From contig NZ_VILB01000014.1 of NCBI RefSeq assembly GCF_009712035.1, positions 212,086 through 276,085 on the forward strand: a DNA stretch of 64,000 bases. Direction: 5' to 3'. This DNA is from Anabaena sp. UHCC 0187 (GTDB lineage: Bacteria; Cyanobacteriota; Cyanobacteriia; Cyanobacteriales; Nostocaceae). The notes below the pieces were generated by a model. The model searched no databases and had not been told where the DNA came from. It saw only the letters and a list, made by a program, of their open reading frames with translations. The position numbers and the translations under genes are program-made. This document shows, in pieces, positions 8,981-18,530 of this stretch (the stretch's first letter is position 1; each line of letters begins with the position of its first letter).

Positions 8981-9713
8981 TTATTTAAATATTGCATTCA
9001 GAAATTAATATTTTGAGTGCTAAAAGCTGTATGCTATTTTTATTCAAATTCCTTCTAGAGTAAGTTCTGGTTTTTTTGTTACTAGGATAAATTTTGTTGC
9101 GTTTGTTGTTGCTCGCTTACACAAATACACGCAAGTTAAGCGCAATTAAGTAACAATATCCATCAGTAATCTAAGAATCTTTTTACCTAGTACACTGCGG
9201 CGCAACTAAGACAACAATTAAAAATCCCTGAAAAGCTTATACAATCTGCTTTTTTAATTTTTAATTGTTAATTTTTAATTCCGCCCTGCGGTACTGGTTT
9301 AACCCGACACAACACTTAATCTTCAAATAACCAAAATGCAAATGACTAAAAATAATAAAGTTTTTTAAAAAAATCATTTTGCCAAATCTCATAGATATCT
9401 AAAATATATCTAGCCATGGCAATTTTTATGGCAATTTTAGCAAACATACACACTATCAATCAGATATAACTCAGTCCTTTAACGTAAGAGAAAAGGTAGC
9501 TTAGATACTCCTAATTTTTCCAAAAATAGGATTTATACAAGCTACCCTAAAATTATCACTGTGAATAAATATAACATAATTACATTTCTCCTTACTATTT
9601 GAGTTTCTAGTAGATGAGTGTAGATGTTTTTCTATGGCTAAAATTGCGAATTTAATTAGACAGAAAAAAACCTGTCTCAAACCTACAATTTTGTTGTTAT
9701 TGAGCATCTATTA

Positions 9714-11402
9714 ATGGAAATAATAAATACTATTCATACCCGTAATTTACGGGGTGACATTTTTGGTGGTGTAACTGCCGCCATCGTCTCTCTACCATTA
9801 GCTTTAGCCTTCGGTGTCGCTTCCGGTGCGGGGCCTGTTGCTGGTCTTTACGGTGCTGTGTGTGTCGGCTTTTTTGCCGCCTTATTTGGTGGTACACCCA
9901 CGCTGATTTCTGAACCTACTGGGCCAATGACAGTGGTAATTACTGGTATTATCAGTTCTTTCACAGCAAGTGATCCAGAAAACGGTTTGGCTATGGCTTT
10001 TACCGTAGTCATGTTAGCAGGGTTATTTCAAATTATCTTTGGTGTTTTCAAGCTAGGAAAATATATCACTCTCATGCCCTACAGTGTAATTTCTGGCTTT
10101 ATGTCAGGAATTGGGGTGATTTTGATTATTTTGCAAATCGCGCCTTTCTTGGGACAACCAAGCCCCAAAGGTGGAGTATTAGGAATAGTTAAAAACCTAC
10201 CTGATCTATTAGGAAATATTAATCCCATTGCTTTGATTTTGGGTGTAATGACGGTGGCAATTATTTTCTTAACACCATCAAAAGTTAAGCGAGTTGTGCC
10301 ACCTCAGTTAATTGCTTTAGTAACAGTGACAGTGGTTTCTTTGGTATTTTTCGGCGATGCTGATATCAAACGCATTGGTGTAATTCAAACTGGGTTACCC
10401 AAAATTCAACTACCAACTTTCACCTTAGAGAATATCACCCTCATGTTAGTTGATGGGGTAATGTTGGGGATGTTAGGATGTATTGATACCCTATTAACTG
10501 CGGTAGTTGCTGATAGCTTAACCCGCACAGAACATAAATCTGATAAGGAATTAATTGGCCAAGGTATTGCGAATATAGTTTCTGGTTTGTGTGGTGGTTT
10601 ACCCGGTGCTGGGGCAACCATGGGAACTGTTGTTAATATTCAAACTGGGGCGCAAACGGCGCTATCTGGTATTACTCGCGCTTTGATATTATTGGTGGTG
10701 GTTTTGGGTGCTGCGGGTGTAACTCAAAGTATTCCCATGGCTGTGTTAGCTGGTATTGCGCTGAAAGTGGGTATTGATATTCTGGACTGGAGTTTCTTAA
10801 AGCGCTCTCACAAAGTCTCTCTCAAGGGAACTGTCATCATGTATGGTGTGTTGTTCCTAACTGTGTTTGTTGACTTAATTGTGGCTGTGGGTGTGGGTGT
10901 ATTTATTGCCAACATCTTAACCATTGAACGTCTTTCTAGCATGAACTCTGAGACAGTTAAGGCTATTAGTGATGCAGATGATGATGTTAATTTAACTGCT
11001 GAAGAAAAGAGTTTGTTAGATCAAGCTAATGGTCGTATTTTGCTATTCTACTTGAGTGGTGCGATGATCTTTGGTGTTTCTAAAGCGATTTCTCGTGAAC
11101 ACAATGCTATCAAAGATTGTGATGTTATCATCCTAGATTTAAGTGATGTCCCGATGATGGGTGTGACTGCTTCTTTAACTCTTGAAGGTGCAATTAGAGA
11201 AGCTTGTGAAAAAGGTCGTCAAGTAATTATTGTGGGTGCAACTGGTAAGATTAGGAAACGGTTGGAAAATTTGGGAGTTTTGAGTTTATTACCCCCTCAT
11301 CACTTAATGATAGACCGTAAGGAAGCACTGAAACAAGGGTTAGCTTTAGTTAACAGTTTGACTGAACCGCTGAATAACCCAATTTCCTCATCTCAGCCCT
11401 AA
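9714..11402 (+). CDS. bicA: BicA, SulP-family sodium/bicarbonate symporter
   Basis: 562 residues, the normal BicA length. The N-terminal membrane domain holds the SulP signature: GVTAAIVSLPLALAFGVASG, GTPTLISEPTGPMTVV, MPYSVISGFMSGIGVILIIL, ADSLTRTEHKSDKELIGQGI. A cytoplasmic STAS domain (about 425-540: GRILLFYLSGAMIFGVSKAI, DLSDVPMMGVTASLTLEGAI) completes it. From memory the whole chain aligns end to end with Synechococcus PCC 7002 BicA. It imports HCO3- with Na+ at high flux and moderate affinity. Its AT-rich composition matches the host, unlike sbtAB. Confidence 0.95.
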   Translation: MEIINTIHTRNLRGDIFGGVTAAIVSLPLALAFGVASGAGPVAGLYGAVCVGFFAALFGGTPTLISEPTGPMTVVITGIISSFTASDPENGLAMAFTVVMLAGLFQIIFGVFKLGKYITLMPYSVISGFMSGIGVILIILQIAPFLGQPSPKGGVLGIVKNLPDLLGNINPIALILGVMTVAIIFLTPSKVKRVVPPQLIALVTVTVVSLVFFGDADIKRIGVIQTGLPKIQLPTFTLENITLMLVDGVMLGMLGCIDTLLTAVVADSLTRTEHKSDKELIGQGIANIVSGLCGGLPGAGATMGTVVNIQTGAQTALSGITRALILLVVVLGAAGVTQSIPMAVLAGIALKVGIDILDWSFLKRSHKVSLKGTVIMYGVLFLTVFVDLIVAVGVGVFIANILTIERLSSMNSETVKAISDADDDVNLTAEEKSLLDQANGRILLFYLSGAMIFGVSKAISREHNAIKDCDVIILDLSDVPMMGVTASLTLEGAIREACEKGRQVIIVGATGKIRKRLENLGVLSLLPPHHLMIDRKEALKQGLALVNSLTEPLNNPISSSQP

Positions 11403-11422
11403 TATCAAGATCATGAACAACA

Positions 11423-11455
11423 AAATCCCTGATTTCTTCAAGAAGTCGGGGATTT
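11423..11455. repeat. 33-bp dispersed palindrome, copy 1
   Basis: An imperfect palindrome (AAATCCCTGATTTCTT-C-AAGAAGTCGGGGATTT), the most diverged of three copies in the window (others at 13428 and 54218). Lying just after the bicA stop, its transcript would form a long hairpin that could end or protect the bicA mRNA. Confidence 0.75.
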
Positions 11456-11575
11456 AAGGTATAAGTGATTTTTACAAATCAGAGATGATCATTTATAGAA
11501 ATTTTGAGAGTAAAATTCAAGCAAGGTCGAAAGACATGGAGAATCCTGACACCTAAACTATAAAAGGTACGTCCC

Positions 11576-12457
11576 ATGAATTCCCGCGCACTACTGTTAG
11601 TAAATCGTCATGCCCGTCAAGGACAAGAACGTTACCAAGAAGCGATAAATTGTTTAAATGGTCTGGGTTTAGAAATAATTACAGAATCTACAGAAGATCC
11701 TACACAATTGGGTGATGTGATTCGCCGTTACCAGCAAGAAATTGATTTGGTGATTGTCGGTGGTGGCGATGGTACTCTTAACGCTGCTGTAGATGCTATA
11801 GTTGATACTCAATTACCTTTAGGGATTTTACCATTGGGAACTGCTAATGATTTAGCGAAAACTTTAGGAATTCCCAACTCTTTACCGGAAGCTTGTCAAA
11901 TTATTGCTTCTGGAAATTTGCGAAGAATTGATTTGGGTTGGGTAAATGATAAGTATTTTTTTAATGTTGCTAGTTTGGGTTTAAGTGTAAATATTACTCA
12001 ACAATTAACTAAAGAAATTAAACGCCGTTGGGGTATATTTGCTTATGCTGCTATTGCATTTCAAGTAATTTGCAAATCTCGCCCTTTTAGTGCAGAAATT
12101 CGCATAAATGACCAATCAATTTTAGTCAAAACTGTGCAAATTGCTGTGGGTAATGGTCGCTATTATGGTGGTGGGATGGCTGTAGTTCATGATGCAGCTA
12201 TAGACGATCAAAGACTGGATCTTTATAGTTTAGAAATTGATCATTGGTGGCAAATGCTCACCTTTCTTCCGGCTATGCGTCAAGGACGACATATTGATTC
12301 GCCGAATGTCCGCGCCCTTGAAGGTCAGGAAATTACAGTATATACTAGAAAACCCCATTCTATTAATACAGATGGAGAAATTACCACCCATACTCCTGCT
12401 GTGTTTCGCGTTATTCCTCAAGCGATCGCTGTTTTCGTCCCACAATTATCATCATAA
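11576..12457 (+). CDS. YegS/BmrU-type lipid kinase (diacylglycerol kinase family)
   Basis: 293 residues. The DAGK catalytic domain is evident: ALLLVNRHARQG at the start, the nucleotide-binding VIVGGGDGTLNAAVDAI, and LPLGTANDLAKTLGIP. The C-terminal half has the YegS-type IAVGNGRYYGGGMAVVHDAA and a closing INTDGEI motif. Such enzymes phosphorylate diacylglycerol or related lipids at the inner membrane. It stands alone, with ExoD downstream in the same direction. Confidence 0.9.
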   Translation: MNSRALLLVNRHARQGQERYQEAINCLNGLGLEIITESTEDPTQLGDVIRRYQQEIDLVIVGGGDGTLNAAVDAIVDTQLPLGILPLGTANDLAKTLGIPNSLPEACQIIASGNLRRIDLGWVNDKYFFNVASLGLSVNITQQLTKEIKRRWGIFAYAAIAFQVICKSRPFSAEIRINDQSILVKTVQIAVGNGRYYGGGMAVVHDAAIDDQRLDLYSLEIDHWWQMLTFLPAMRQGRHIDSPNVRALEGQEITVYTRKPHSINTDGEITTHTPAVFRVIPQAIAVFVPQLSS

Positions 12458-12590
12458 CTATGATTTATCTGATTGACATGATTTATTTGATGATATCTGA
12501 ACTATAGTGATCCGGGTTGATTTCTGAATTCTGCTGTATCTTGATAACCATACAATCATCTTAATCACAAAAATTATCAAAATCATAGTT

Positions 12591-13196
12591 ATGAATTTAC
12601 AGTTTTCTCAAGAAATTAAATCTCTATTGGAACGCTTAAGTACACAGCCATTAAGCTTAGGTGATATCCTGGCGGAAACTTCCGAACGGGGTTTTAGCTT
12701 GGTAATCACATTATTAGTATTACCCTTTTTATTTCCGATGCCACCCGGATTAAGCAGTCCTTTGGGTGGTGCTTGCTTAATATTATCGTTGCAAATGGTT
12801 TTAGGCAGAAGAACACCCTGGCTACCAAAAAAAATCGCTAACTATAAATTTCCCAACGCTTTCGCCAAAATTATCTTACAAAATCTGCGTCGGGTAACTA
12901 GGATATTGGAGAAAATTGCCCGTCCCCGATTCCAAAAAGTCGCTAATCATCCTTGGATTTGGCGATTTAACGGGTTGTGCATCTCTTGGTTAACAATATT
13001 ATTGATTTCCCCAATTCCCTTTACCAATCCCATTCCGACTGTGGGGATTTTACTTTTGGCAGTTGCTACCATTGAATCTGATGGATTGCTAATGGGCATT
13101 AGCTATATTGCCACCCTCTTGATTACTTTACTATTTGGCTTCATTGGTTATGGGCTATGGTTAGCCCCCAATTTACTGCCCTCTATTTTCAAATAA
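12591..13196 (+). CDS. exoD: ExoD family membrane protein
   Basis: 201 residues matching the ExoD family: LSLGDILAETSERGFSLVIT followed by LLVLPFLFPMPPGLSSPLGG, then QMVLGRRTPWLPK and several C-terminal hydrophobic segments. ExoD was named from exopolysaccharide and alkali-sensitivity phenotypes in rhizobia; the biochemical role is unresolved. The start at 12591 lacks a strong SD but fits the family length. Confidence 0.85.
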   Translation: MNLQFSQEIKSLLERLSTQPLSLGDILAETSERGFSLVITLLVLPFLFPMPPGLSSPLGGACLILSLQMVLGRRTPWLPKKIANYKFPNAFAKIILQNLRRVTRILEKIARPRFQKVANHPWIWRFNGLCISWLTILLISPIPFTNPIPTVGILLLAVATIESDGLLMGISYIATLLITLLFGFIGYGLWLAPNLLPSIFK

Positions 13197-13246
13197 AACT
13201 TTTGACATTCTTAGGGATAAGTTGTTAGAATATAAATCCGAAAAGA

Positions 13247-13285
13247 AAAAAACCCCCAGCTAAAAGCAGAGGGTTATGTTTTAAT
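13247..13285 (+). terminator. Weak terminator hairpin after exoD
   Basis: AACCCCCAGC (13251-13260) and GCAGAGGGTT (13266-13275) form an imperfect stem with two mismatches and a short A-rich loop, followed by a T-rich stretch. It is plausibly the exoD terminator. Confidence 0.5.
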
Positions 13286-13427
13286 TAAGGTGCATCTACT
13301 AGTTGAGTATCCACTTCCCCTGCTGCTATATCCGGATAATTTCGGTGAGATTTTAACTTTTTTATTCTCATACTTTTGAGACAGTATATTTTATTACAAA
13401 CTATAAAAAACTTAATATCCAATATCT

Positions 13428-13460
13428 AGATCCCCGACTTCTTCGAGAAGTCGGGGATCT
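13428..13460. repeat. 33-bp dispersed palindrome, copy 2
   Basis: Near-perfect palindrome AGATCCCCGACTTCTT-C-GAGAAGTCGGGGATCT, seven bases past the stop of the minus-strand gene at 13467. It may serve as that gene's transcription stop. It is nearly identical to copy 3 at 54218. Confidence 0.8.
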
Positions 13461-13466
13461 GATGAT

Positions 13467-14861
13467 TTAACTTTCCTCTCGTAAATTATACCAGCTATAC
13501 CAATGTAATACAGCTAACCATGCTGCTGATAGTAAACCGGCAATACTCAAAGTTAAACCTGTAAAGGGAATTAATAACCCAAACACAGGTAAGATAACTC
13601 CAGCGATAGTACAAATAATTGCTGCTAGAGAATGATGACGATTTGCACCTAAACCATAGATTAAAGCTAGGAAAATTAATGCAATCATTAACCAAGCTAA
13701 TTCAGCATTAATTACCCGTGTCATGTAAGTTAAAGTTAGTAAACAAGCAAAGAAAATTCCCCCGGCAATAGTAACATCTTTTAAAGTTATAGGTAGAGAT
13801 AAATACAGAAGTAATATCCACCATAAAAATAAAGCTGGTGCTAACAATAATAACCGGGGAATAATCCCAGTCTTATCAATGGGTTTAGTGCTAGTAAAGA
13901 CACCAAAAGGATTTTTAACAGCAACGTTTTCTGCAAATGTCCAAGTAAATTGGGTGCTGTTACCATCAGATTTAATATCATTAGGAATAATCCCACTGGC
14001 AAAATCAGCATTACTAAAATTAGCAATGGCCACAAGCCGAAATTGAGAAAGTAATTGATTGCTGGAACTATAAACCCAGCGTGGTCCACCGTCGGCTTGA
14101 TAGGTAACTTTAAAAGTAGTTTCTGTCCCCGGTTCTAAGCGGAAGGGAAAACTATAATTATCGTTATTTGTTTGTTTTAATTTTGTACCATCACGTTCTA
14201 CTTTATAACTACGCAGGATTAAAGAACCATTAGGTGGTGGTACTTCCAAGAAAAAACTATTAATATTACTCAGTTCGTTAATAACCTTGTAATTAGCTGT
14301 ATAGTCTGTCTGATAAATAGAACTGCGATTTTGAACATCTACACTTTGATCAATTTTAACTTGAATTTGTGAACTTGCTAAAGTTAGGTAACGAGTAACT
14401 TTTTGTTTATCATTGACTTTAACTATTTTGCCGTTAACTTGGGTGGTATAAACATAAGGTTCTTCGGTGATATAACGAACTTGGGGAGCAATTTGTTCCA
14501 GTTTATCCCCTGCGACACTAGCAGCAACTTGTGCCACTTTTGCTTGTTCCCAATAATGGTAACGATTGCTTAAGGTTGAACATAGAAAAAATCCTGTTAC
14601 TAACAAAATTAAGATTAAAGCTAAATGCTGTAATCCTTGCAATAATTGAGTATACCGAATTGACCATGGACCAAAAAAAACTGCTTGTTCTGTGGGATAT
14701 CTTCGCAAAGAAAAACTAATTAAGGCAATTGCAATCCCCAAGGCTATAATTATAAATACTAATAACAGTGAACCTTGAAGTAATTGAGTACCAAATTGTA
14801 GTAATTCTTGGGGATGTGTTAAATCAGGTAAACCGGGAATACCTTTAGCGTCAACAGACAT
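13467..14861 (-). CDS. Uncharacterised multi-pass membrane protein
   Basis: 464 residues. I do not recognise the family. Two N-terminal membrane segments (about 31-52, LLLVFIIIALGIAIALISFS, and about 75-97, HLALILILLVTGFFLCSTL) are followed by a ~220-residue soluble region rich in beta-strand-like sequence, then five or so hydrophobic helices from ~330 to the end. The layout is reminiscent of CreD-like inner-membrane proteins, but no shared motif convinced me. It is divergent from the Hsp70 gene, so the two may share the short promoter region 14862-15005. Confidence 0.75.
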   Translation of the reverse strand: MSVDAKGIPGLPDLTHPQELLQFGTQLLQGSLLLVFIIIALGIAIALISFSLRRYPTEQAVFFGPWSIRYTQLLQGLQHLALILILLVTGFFLCSTLSNRYHYWEQAKVAQVAASVAGDKLEQIAPQVRYITEEPYVYTTQVNGKIVKVNDKQKVTRYLTLASSQIQVKIDQSVDVQNRSSIYQTDYTANYKVINELSNINSFFLEVPPPNGSLILRSYKVERDGTKLKQTNNDNYSFPFRLEPGTETTFKVTYQADGGPRWVYSSSNQLLSQFRLVAIANFSNADFASGIIPNDIKSDGNSTQFTWTFAENVAVKNPFGVFTSTKPIDKTGIIPRLLLLAPALFLWWILLLYLSLPITLKDVTIAGGIFFACLLTLTYMTRVINAELAWLMIALIFLALIYGLGANRHHSLAAIICTIAGVILPVFGLLIPFTGLTLSIAGLLSAAWLAVLHWYSWYNLREES

Positions 14862-15005
14862 AAATAGATATTTGGGTAATTTTTACACTCTGACAGATGT
14901 AATACCACAAAAGTTGCTAGTAATATAGTTTATTCTAGTCATGGGTAATTGATAATTGTCAATTCTCAATTCCCTGTTCCCTATTTCCGAAAATAATCAA
15001 AAAAT

Positions 15006-16604
15006 ATGGCGATCGCTATTGATTTTGGCACAAGTAACACAGTTATCACTCGTTGGAATTCTGTGACTCAGCAAGCAGAAACTCTGAATCTCCCCGGTTT
15101 ATCAACGCAACAATTTCTCAACCCTCCACTGATTCCCAGCCTAGTTTATGTAGAAAATGCCAGCTTTGGTAAAATTATAGCTGGACAACAGGTGCGTGAT
15201 CGCGGTTTGGATCTAAAAACTGATACCAGATTTTTCCGCAGTTTTAAACGGGGAATTGGTGCAGATATCCAGGGTTTTTTACCGGAACTTGATGGACAAA
15301 ATATTACTTTTGAACAAGTAGGAAAATGGTTTTTAACCAAAGTAATTGAAGAATTAGCACCCCTAGAAGGTGGAATAGATTGCTTAGTTTTAACCGCACC
15401 AGTAGACAGCTTTGAAGCCTATCGTTACTGGTTAGGGAAAGTTTGTCAATCACTACCCGTCGAACAGGTGCGGATGTTAGACGAACCCACTGCTGCGGCT
15501 TTGGGTTATGGTTTAACAGATCAAGGAACTTTGTTAGTTGTTGACTTTGGTGGTGGAACTTTAGATTTATCTTTAGTAAGTTTAGATCAAGGAACACAAG
15601 CCAAAACCAAACCTCTAGGATTTCTCCTCAAATGGGGTGATAAAACTTTAGGTGAAAGTTCTAAACAAAAGACTAAAACAGCCCGTGTATTAGCCAAAGC
15701 AGGGCAAAACCTGGGCGGAACTGATATTGATAATTGGATAGTAGATTATTTTGCTAAAACCCAGGGATTACCAGTTAGTTCTCTGACAACCAGACTAGCG
15801 GAACGGGTAAAAATTCAGTTATCTACCCACGATAAAGCTAGTGAAGTTTATTTTAATGATCAAACTTTTGAAAGTTATGAAATGGATCTTGATCGTTACA
15901 CCTTTGAAAATATTCTCAAGGAAAACGGATTTTTTGATAAACTGCATGATGTCATGATGACGCTGTTACAACAAGCGCGACGCTATGGCATAGAAATTGA
16001 TGATATTAATGCAGTATTATTAGTGGGGGGAACGGTGCAATTGCCAGTAGTGCAAGCATGGATAGAACAATATTTTGAACCCGAAAAAATCCGTCGTCAA
16101 CTGCCTTTTGAAGCCATCGCGCAAGGGGCGTTACAAATAACTCAAGGGATAGAAATTAAAGACTATCTTTATCATAGCTATGGTGTGCGTTATTGGGATC
16201 GCCGTAATCAACGTCATAGTTGGCATCCTATCATTAAAACCGGACAACCTTACCCCATGACTCAACCTGTAGAATTAGTTTTGGGTGCTTCTGTGGAAAA
16301 TCAACCCAGCATTGAGTTAATTATTGGGGAATTGGGCGCAGAAACGGGAGGAACAGAGGTATACTTCGATGGCGACCGTTTAATTACTCGTCAGCTTGAT
16401 AGTCGCGCAACTACCGTTAAACCGCTTAATGATACAGCAAGTGCAAGTAAAATTGCTAAACTGAAACCCCCAGGTTTTCCAGGAAGCGATCGCATTAAAA
16501 TCTATTTTCAAGTTGATGAACAACGGTTTTTAAGAATTACTGTTGAAGATTTATTAACAAATAACACCTTGGTAGAAAATCAACTTGTGGCACAATTGAG
16601 TTAA
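15006..16604 (+). CDS. Hsp70-family (DnaK-like) protein
   Basis: 532 residues. The actin-like ATPase domain is complete: AIDFGTSNTVITRW (phosphate 1), LDEPTAAALGYGL, VVDFGGGTLDLSLVSLDQGT (phosphate 2) and AVLLVGGTVQLPVVQAWIEQ (adenosine motif). After ~400 the substrate-binding part is short and lacks the helical lid, so the protein is ~100 residues shorter than DnaK. Cyanobacteria carry several such divergent Hsp70s, which are not the main housekeeping chaperone. No DnaJ or GrpE gene is adjacent. Confidence 0.9.
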   Translation: MAIAIDFGTSNTVITRWNSVTQQAETLNLPGLSTQQFLNPPLIPSLVYVENASFGKIIAGQQVRDRGLDLKTDTRFFRSFKRGIGADIQGFLPELDGQNITFEQVGKWFLTKVIEELAPLEGGIDCLVLTAPVDSFEAYRYWLGKVCQSLPVEQVRMLDEPTAAALGYGLTDQGTLLVVDFGGGTLDLSLVSLDQGTQAKTKPLGFLLKWGDKTLGESSKQKTKTARVLAKAGQNLGGTDIDNWIVDYFAKTQGLPVSSLTTRLAERVKIQLSTHDKASEVYFNDQTFESYEMDLDRYTFENILKENGFFDKLHDVMMTLLQQARRYGIEIDDINAVLLVGGTVQLPVVQAWIEQYFEPEKIRRQLPFEAIAQGALQITQGIEIKDYLYHSYGVRYWDRRNQRHSWHPIIKTGQPYPMTQPVELVLGASVENQPSIELIIGELGAETGGTEVYFDGDRLITRQLDSRATTVKPLNDTASASKIAKLKPPGFPGSDRIKIYFQVDEQRFLRITVEDLLTNNTLVENQLVAQLS

Positions 16605-16812
16605 GCGTTTCGATTCATATTAGCAAACCCAATATGATCAAGACTTGCATAGAAGTTAATTCGGGTTTGCTGAAAAATTTTGTTAGTGATAGCGTAGCAT
16701 GACCTAAGCCATAGAGTCGGAGTCAGGAGTAAAACCCTGTTGTGGTCGGAGTTTCATTATCAATTGATGTCCTAATCCATTTCTTTATTAAAGATGCAAT
16801 TTATTTGTTGTT

Positions 16813-16840
16813 GTAGAGATGTTCCATGGAAGGTCTCTAC
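16813..16840. repeat. GTAGAGA...TCTCTAC palindrome
   Basis: A 28-base inverted repeat centred on CCATGG, with GTAGAGATGTTCCA and TGGAAGGTCTCTAC as arms (one mismatch pair). It is a known type of dispersed cyanobacterial intergenic palindrome (from memory). Confidence 0.7.
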
Positions 16841-16921
16841 TTTTCGTCTTTAACCTAGGAGAATAATTTTTTTAGCAAAAACTATCATCAAGCTTTTAAC
16901 TGTATAGATCAGAAAAAATCA

Positions 16922-16962
16922 GTAGTCTTACCTAAGTACAAATTTGCTTACTTAGGGACTAC
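16922..16962. repeat. Interrupted hairpin
   Basis: GTAGTC-tta-CCTAAGTA (16922-16938) pairs with TACTTAGGGACTAC (16949-16962); a three-base bulge interrupts an otherwise exact stem. No T-run follows. Confidence 0.5.
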
Positions 16963-17532
16963 CCCAAAATAAAAAATCCCATCAAAGCTTGTAACTACTC
17001 ACGGGTAAAAACTGTAATTCTGACCATTTACCTACAGCCCACTTTTTGAATGCAAATCCTGACTATGAATGGCTTTTACCTCTCAGAGTTAGAGGTTTTT
17101 TCTTTCCCTTTTCTCTTTCCCCTTTCTTCCTTAACCAACAAATATTGTGACCAATGGTATAGGACTTTTTCTAGCTATGGCAACTACCAACTTACTGACA
17201 ACATCCTCTATAGACTGGATATTTGGCAGTAATCACACTGGAAATACTTAAAATTAAATCCAGTTTAATTACAGTTGTGTGAATATAAGAAAGTTTTTTA
17301 TATTGAATGCATAGAGAGATTTCGCACCTCCTACTTTCACAATTCGGTTTTCTTCAAAATTGAGTTTGTAATCTATATATTCATACAAGATTACATAAAT
17401 TAGCTATCACCATCGCTAATTTCTCAAACTTTCAAAACTCGTATTATGACACTTGAGAGGATGTTTGCAAAATCCTCGAAAGTATAAATTTGCAATTCTT
17501 ACTTTATCAATTAAATTACTGAGGGCATTATC

Positions 17533-18096
17533 ATGATCCGTTTAAAACTCAACAAAGTTACCACATTAATCGCTATCTGTGGTGTAATTGCTTCCACCGG
17601 TTCTATCTTTGCAGGTAAAGCTAATGCTACCCCTACAACAGCTAATTCTACTGCTGGTTTTACTGGGACTGTAGATCCATCCTGTGCCGTCGCAACAGCT
17701 TTCACCAGTGCTACAGCTAACGCCTACACTAAAACTGCCTATGCAGGATCTGGTGCTGGTGGTACTCTACAACTTAGTGCAAGTGATACCGCCGCATTTA
17801 ACTGCAACAGTGATACAGTTGGCGTATCAGCAGTTGTAACCGCAACCCCACCTACTGCGCCAACCAACGCAACTCTTCTTGCAGGGGTGCATACTACTAC
17901 ACTTTCCAGTGATACTGCAAATACTGCTGCAACTGGGACTGGTACTACTACTGTAGCTCCCACAGGTTGGAAAACAGATACCCAAGGTAACATTGCCATT
18001 ACAGTTCAGTCTACTTGGGACCCAACCGCTACTGGACAAGAATTGTTAGATGGGACTTATACTGCTGTTGCTGTTGTTACTGTGACACCTAACTAG
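17533..18096 (+). CDS. Secreted pilin-like protein (spore-coat-U-like), probable major subunit
   Basis: 187 residues. Signal peptide ending about SIFAGKANA (residues ~24-32). The mature part is Ala/Thr/Ser-rich and beta-like, with two Cys placed as in spore-coat-U subunits (SCAVATAF and AAFNCNSDTV), and it ends with GTYTAVAVVTVTPN. That last pattern, Gly-x-Tyr followed by alternating hydrophobics, is the C-terminal strand hallmark of chaperone-usher subunits. A gagg SD at 17521 fits the ATG. A hairpin follows the gene, so it may be made in excess over the genes downstream, as expected for a major fibre subunit. The exact family is inferred. Confidence 0.65.
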   Translation: MIRLKLNKVTTLIAICGVIASTGSIFAGKANATPTTANSTAGFTGTVDPSCAVATAFTSATANAYTKTAYAGSGAGGTLQLSASDTAAFNCNSDTVGVSAVVTATPPTAPTNATLLAGVHTTTLSSDTANTAATGTGTTTVAPTGWKTDTQGNIAITVQSTWDPTATGQELLDGTYTAVAVVTVTPN

Positions 18097-18530
18097 TAGG
18101 AGACTTTCAAATAAAAAAATATTCCAAAATTTCTTGTGATGCAGATATCTTGCCTGCTAATAATAGAAGGACGGGCATCCTGCTCGTCCTGCAAGATTGG
18201 ATTACTTTTTTTTTGAATTTCTCTAGAGACAAGAACTCCCTCTATCGCTCTTTTTATTTTTATGTAATGTAAGTTCCTCATTAATAACTCAGAATGGTAT
18301 TATTGTGGAGAAAGTCTAAATCTTTCTATTACCAGATGCAAAGATTTAGACTTTTGTACGTAAAGATAATCATTTTTTTTTGCTCGATTTTACTTAACTT
18401 CAACTCATAAACTGTAAATTTTGCTCAAAATCAAAGTAACATATAGTGAAAATATCAACCAACTTTGTCAAACTCTTTTTAAACTATCAGTAGTGCTACT
18501 TCCTATAGTGAGTGACTAGAAAAAAGACAG
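18097..18530. other. 434-base gap inside the pilus-like locus
   Basis: It holds the hairpin at 18168-18190 followed by T-rich DNA, and otherwise AT-rich sequence. It could contain a second promoter for the three downstream genes. A 62-residue frame on the minus strand has no supporting feature. Confidence 0.5.
18168..18212 (+). terminator. Attenuator-like hairpin between the two pilin-like genes
   Basis: AGGACGGGCA (18168-18177) pairs with TGCTCGTCCT (18181-18190) with one wobble, and a run of nine Ts starts ~16 bases later. The stem belongs to the GGGACGGGCATCCTGCCCGTCC class of dispersed repeats. It may cut most transcripts after the first subunit gene. Confidence 0.45.

Larger units (their letters stand above)
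8769..9713. other. Gene-poor gap between sbtB and bicA
   Basis: After the sbtB terminator there is a scrap of IS transposase coding sequence (8924-8980) and then ~700 bases of AT-rich DNA with no gene that I can support. A 68-residue frame on the minus strand (9501-9707) has no recognisable feature. The region just upstream of 9714 must hold the bicA promoter; no strong SD is visible before the bicA ATG. Confidence 0.5.
16605..17532. other. 928-base gap before the pilus-like locus
   Basis: No gene can be supported. It contains a fragment of the AGTCAGGAGTAAAACCC repeat (also near 63054), a 28-bp palindrome (16813-16840), a second hairpin (16922-16962) and, in the last 250 bases, AT-rich DNA that should hold the promoter of the first pilin-like gene. 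A small GAGGAT-TTTGCAAA-ATCCTC hairpin lies at about 17457-17477. Confidence 0.5.

Noticed and set aside
9501-9707. 68-residue minus-strand frame upstream of bicA
   Set aside because: No domain, no SD, and it lies where the bicA promoter must be.
13467-14861. Naming the 464-residue membrane protein CreD
   Set aside because: Only the helix layout is similar; I found no shared motif.
17739-18039. Long minus-strand frames inside the first pilin-like gene
   Set aside because: They result from the Thr/Ala-rich codon bias of the plus-strand gene, which has a signal peptide and proper SD; the antisense products have no features.
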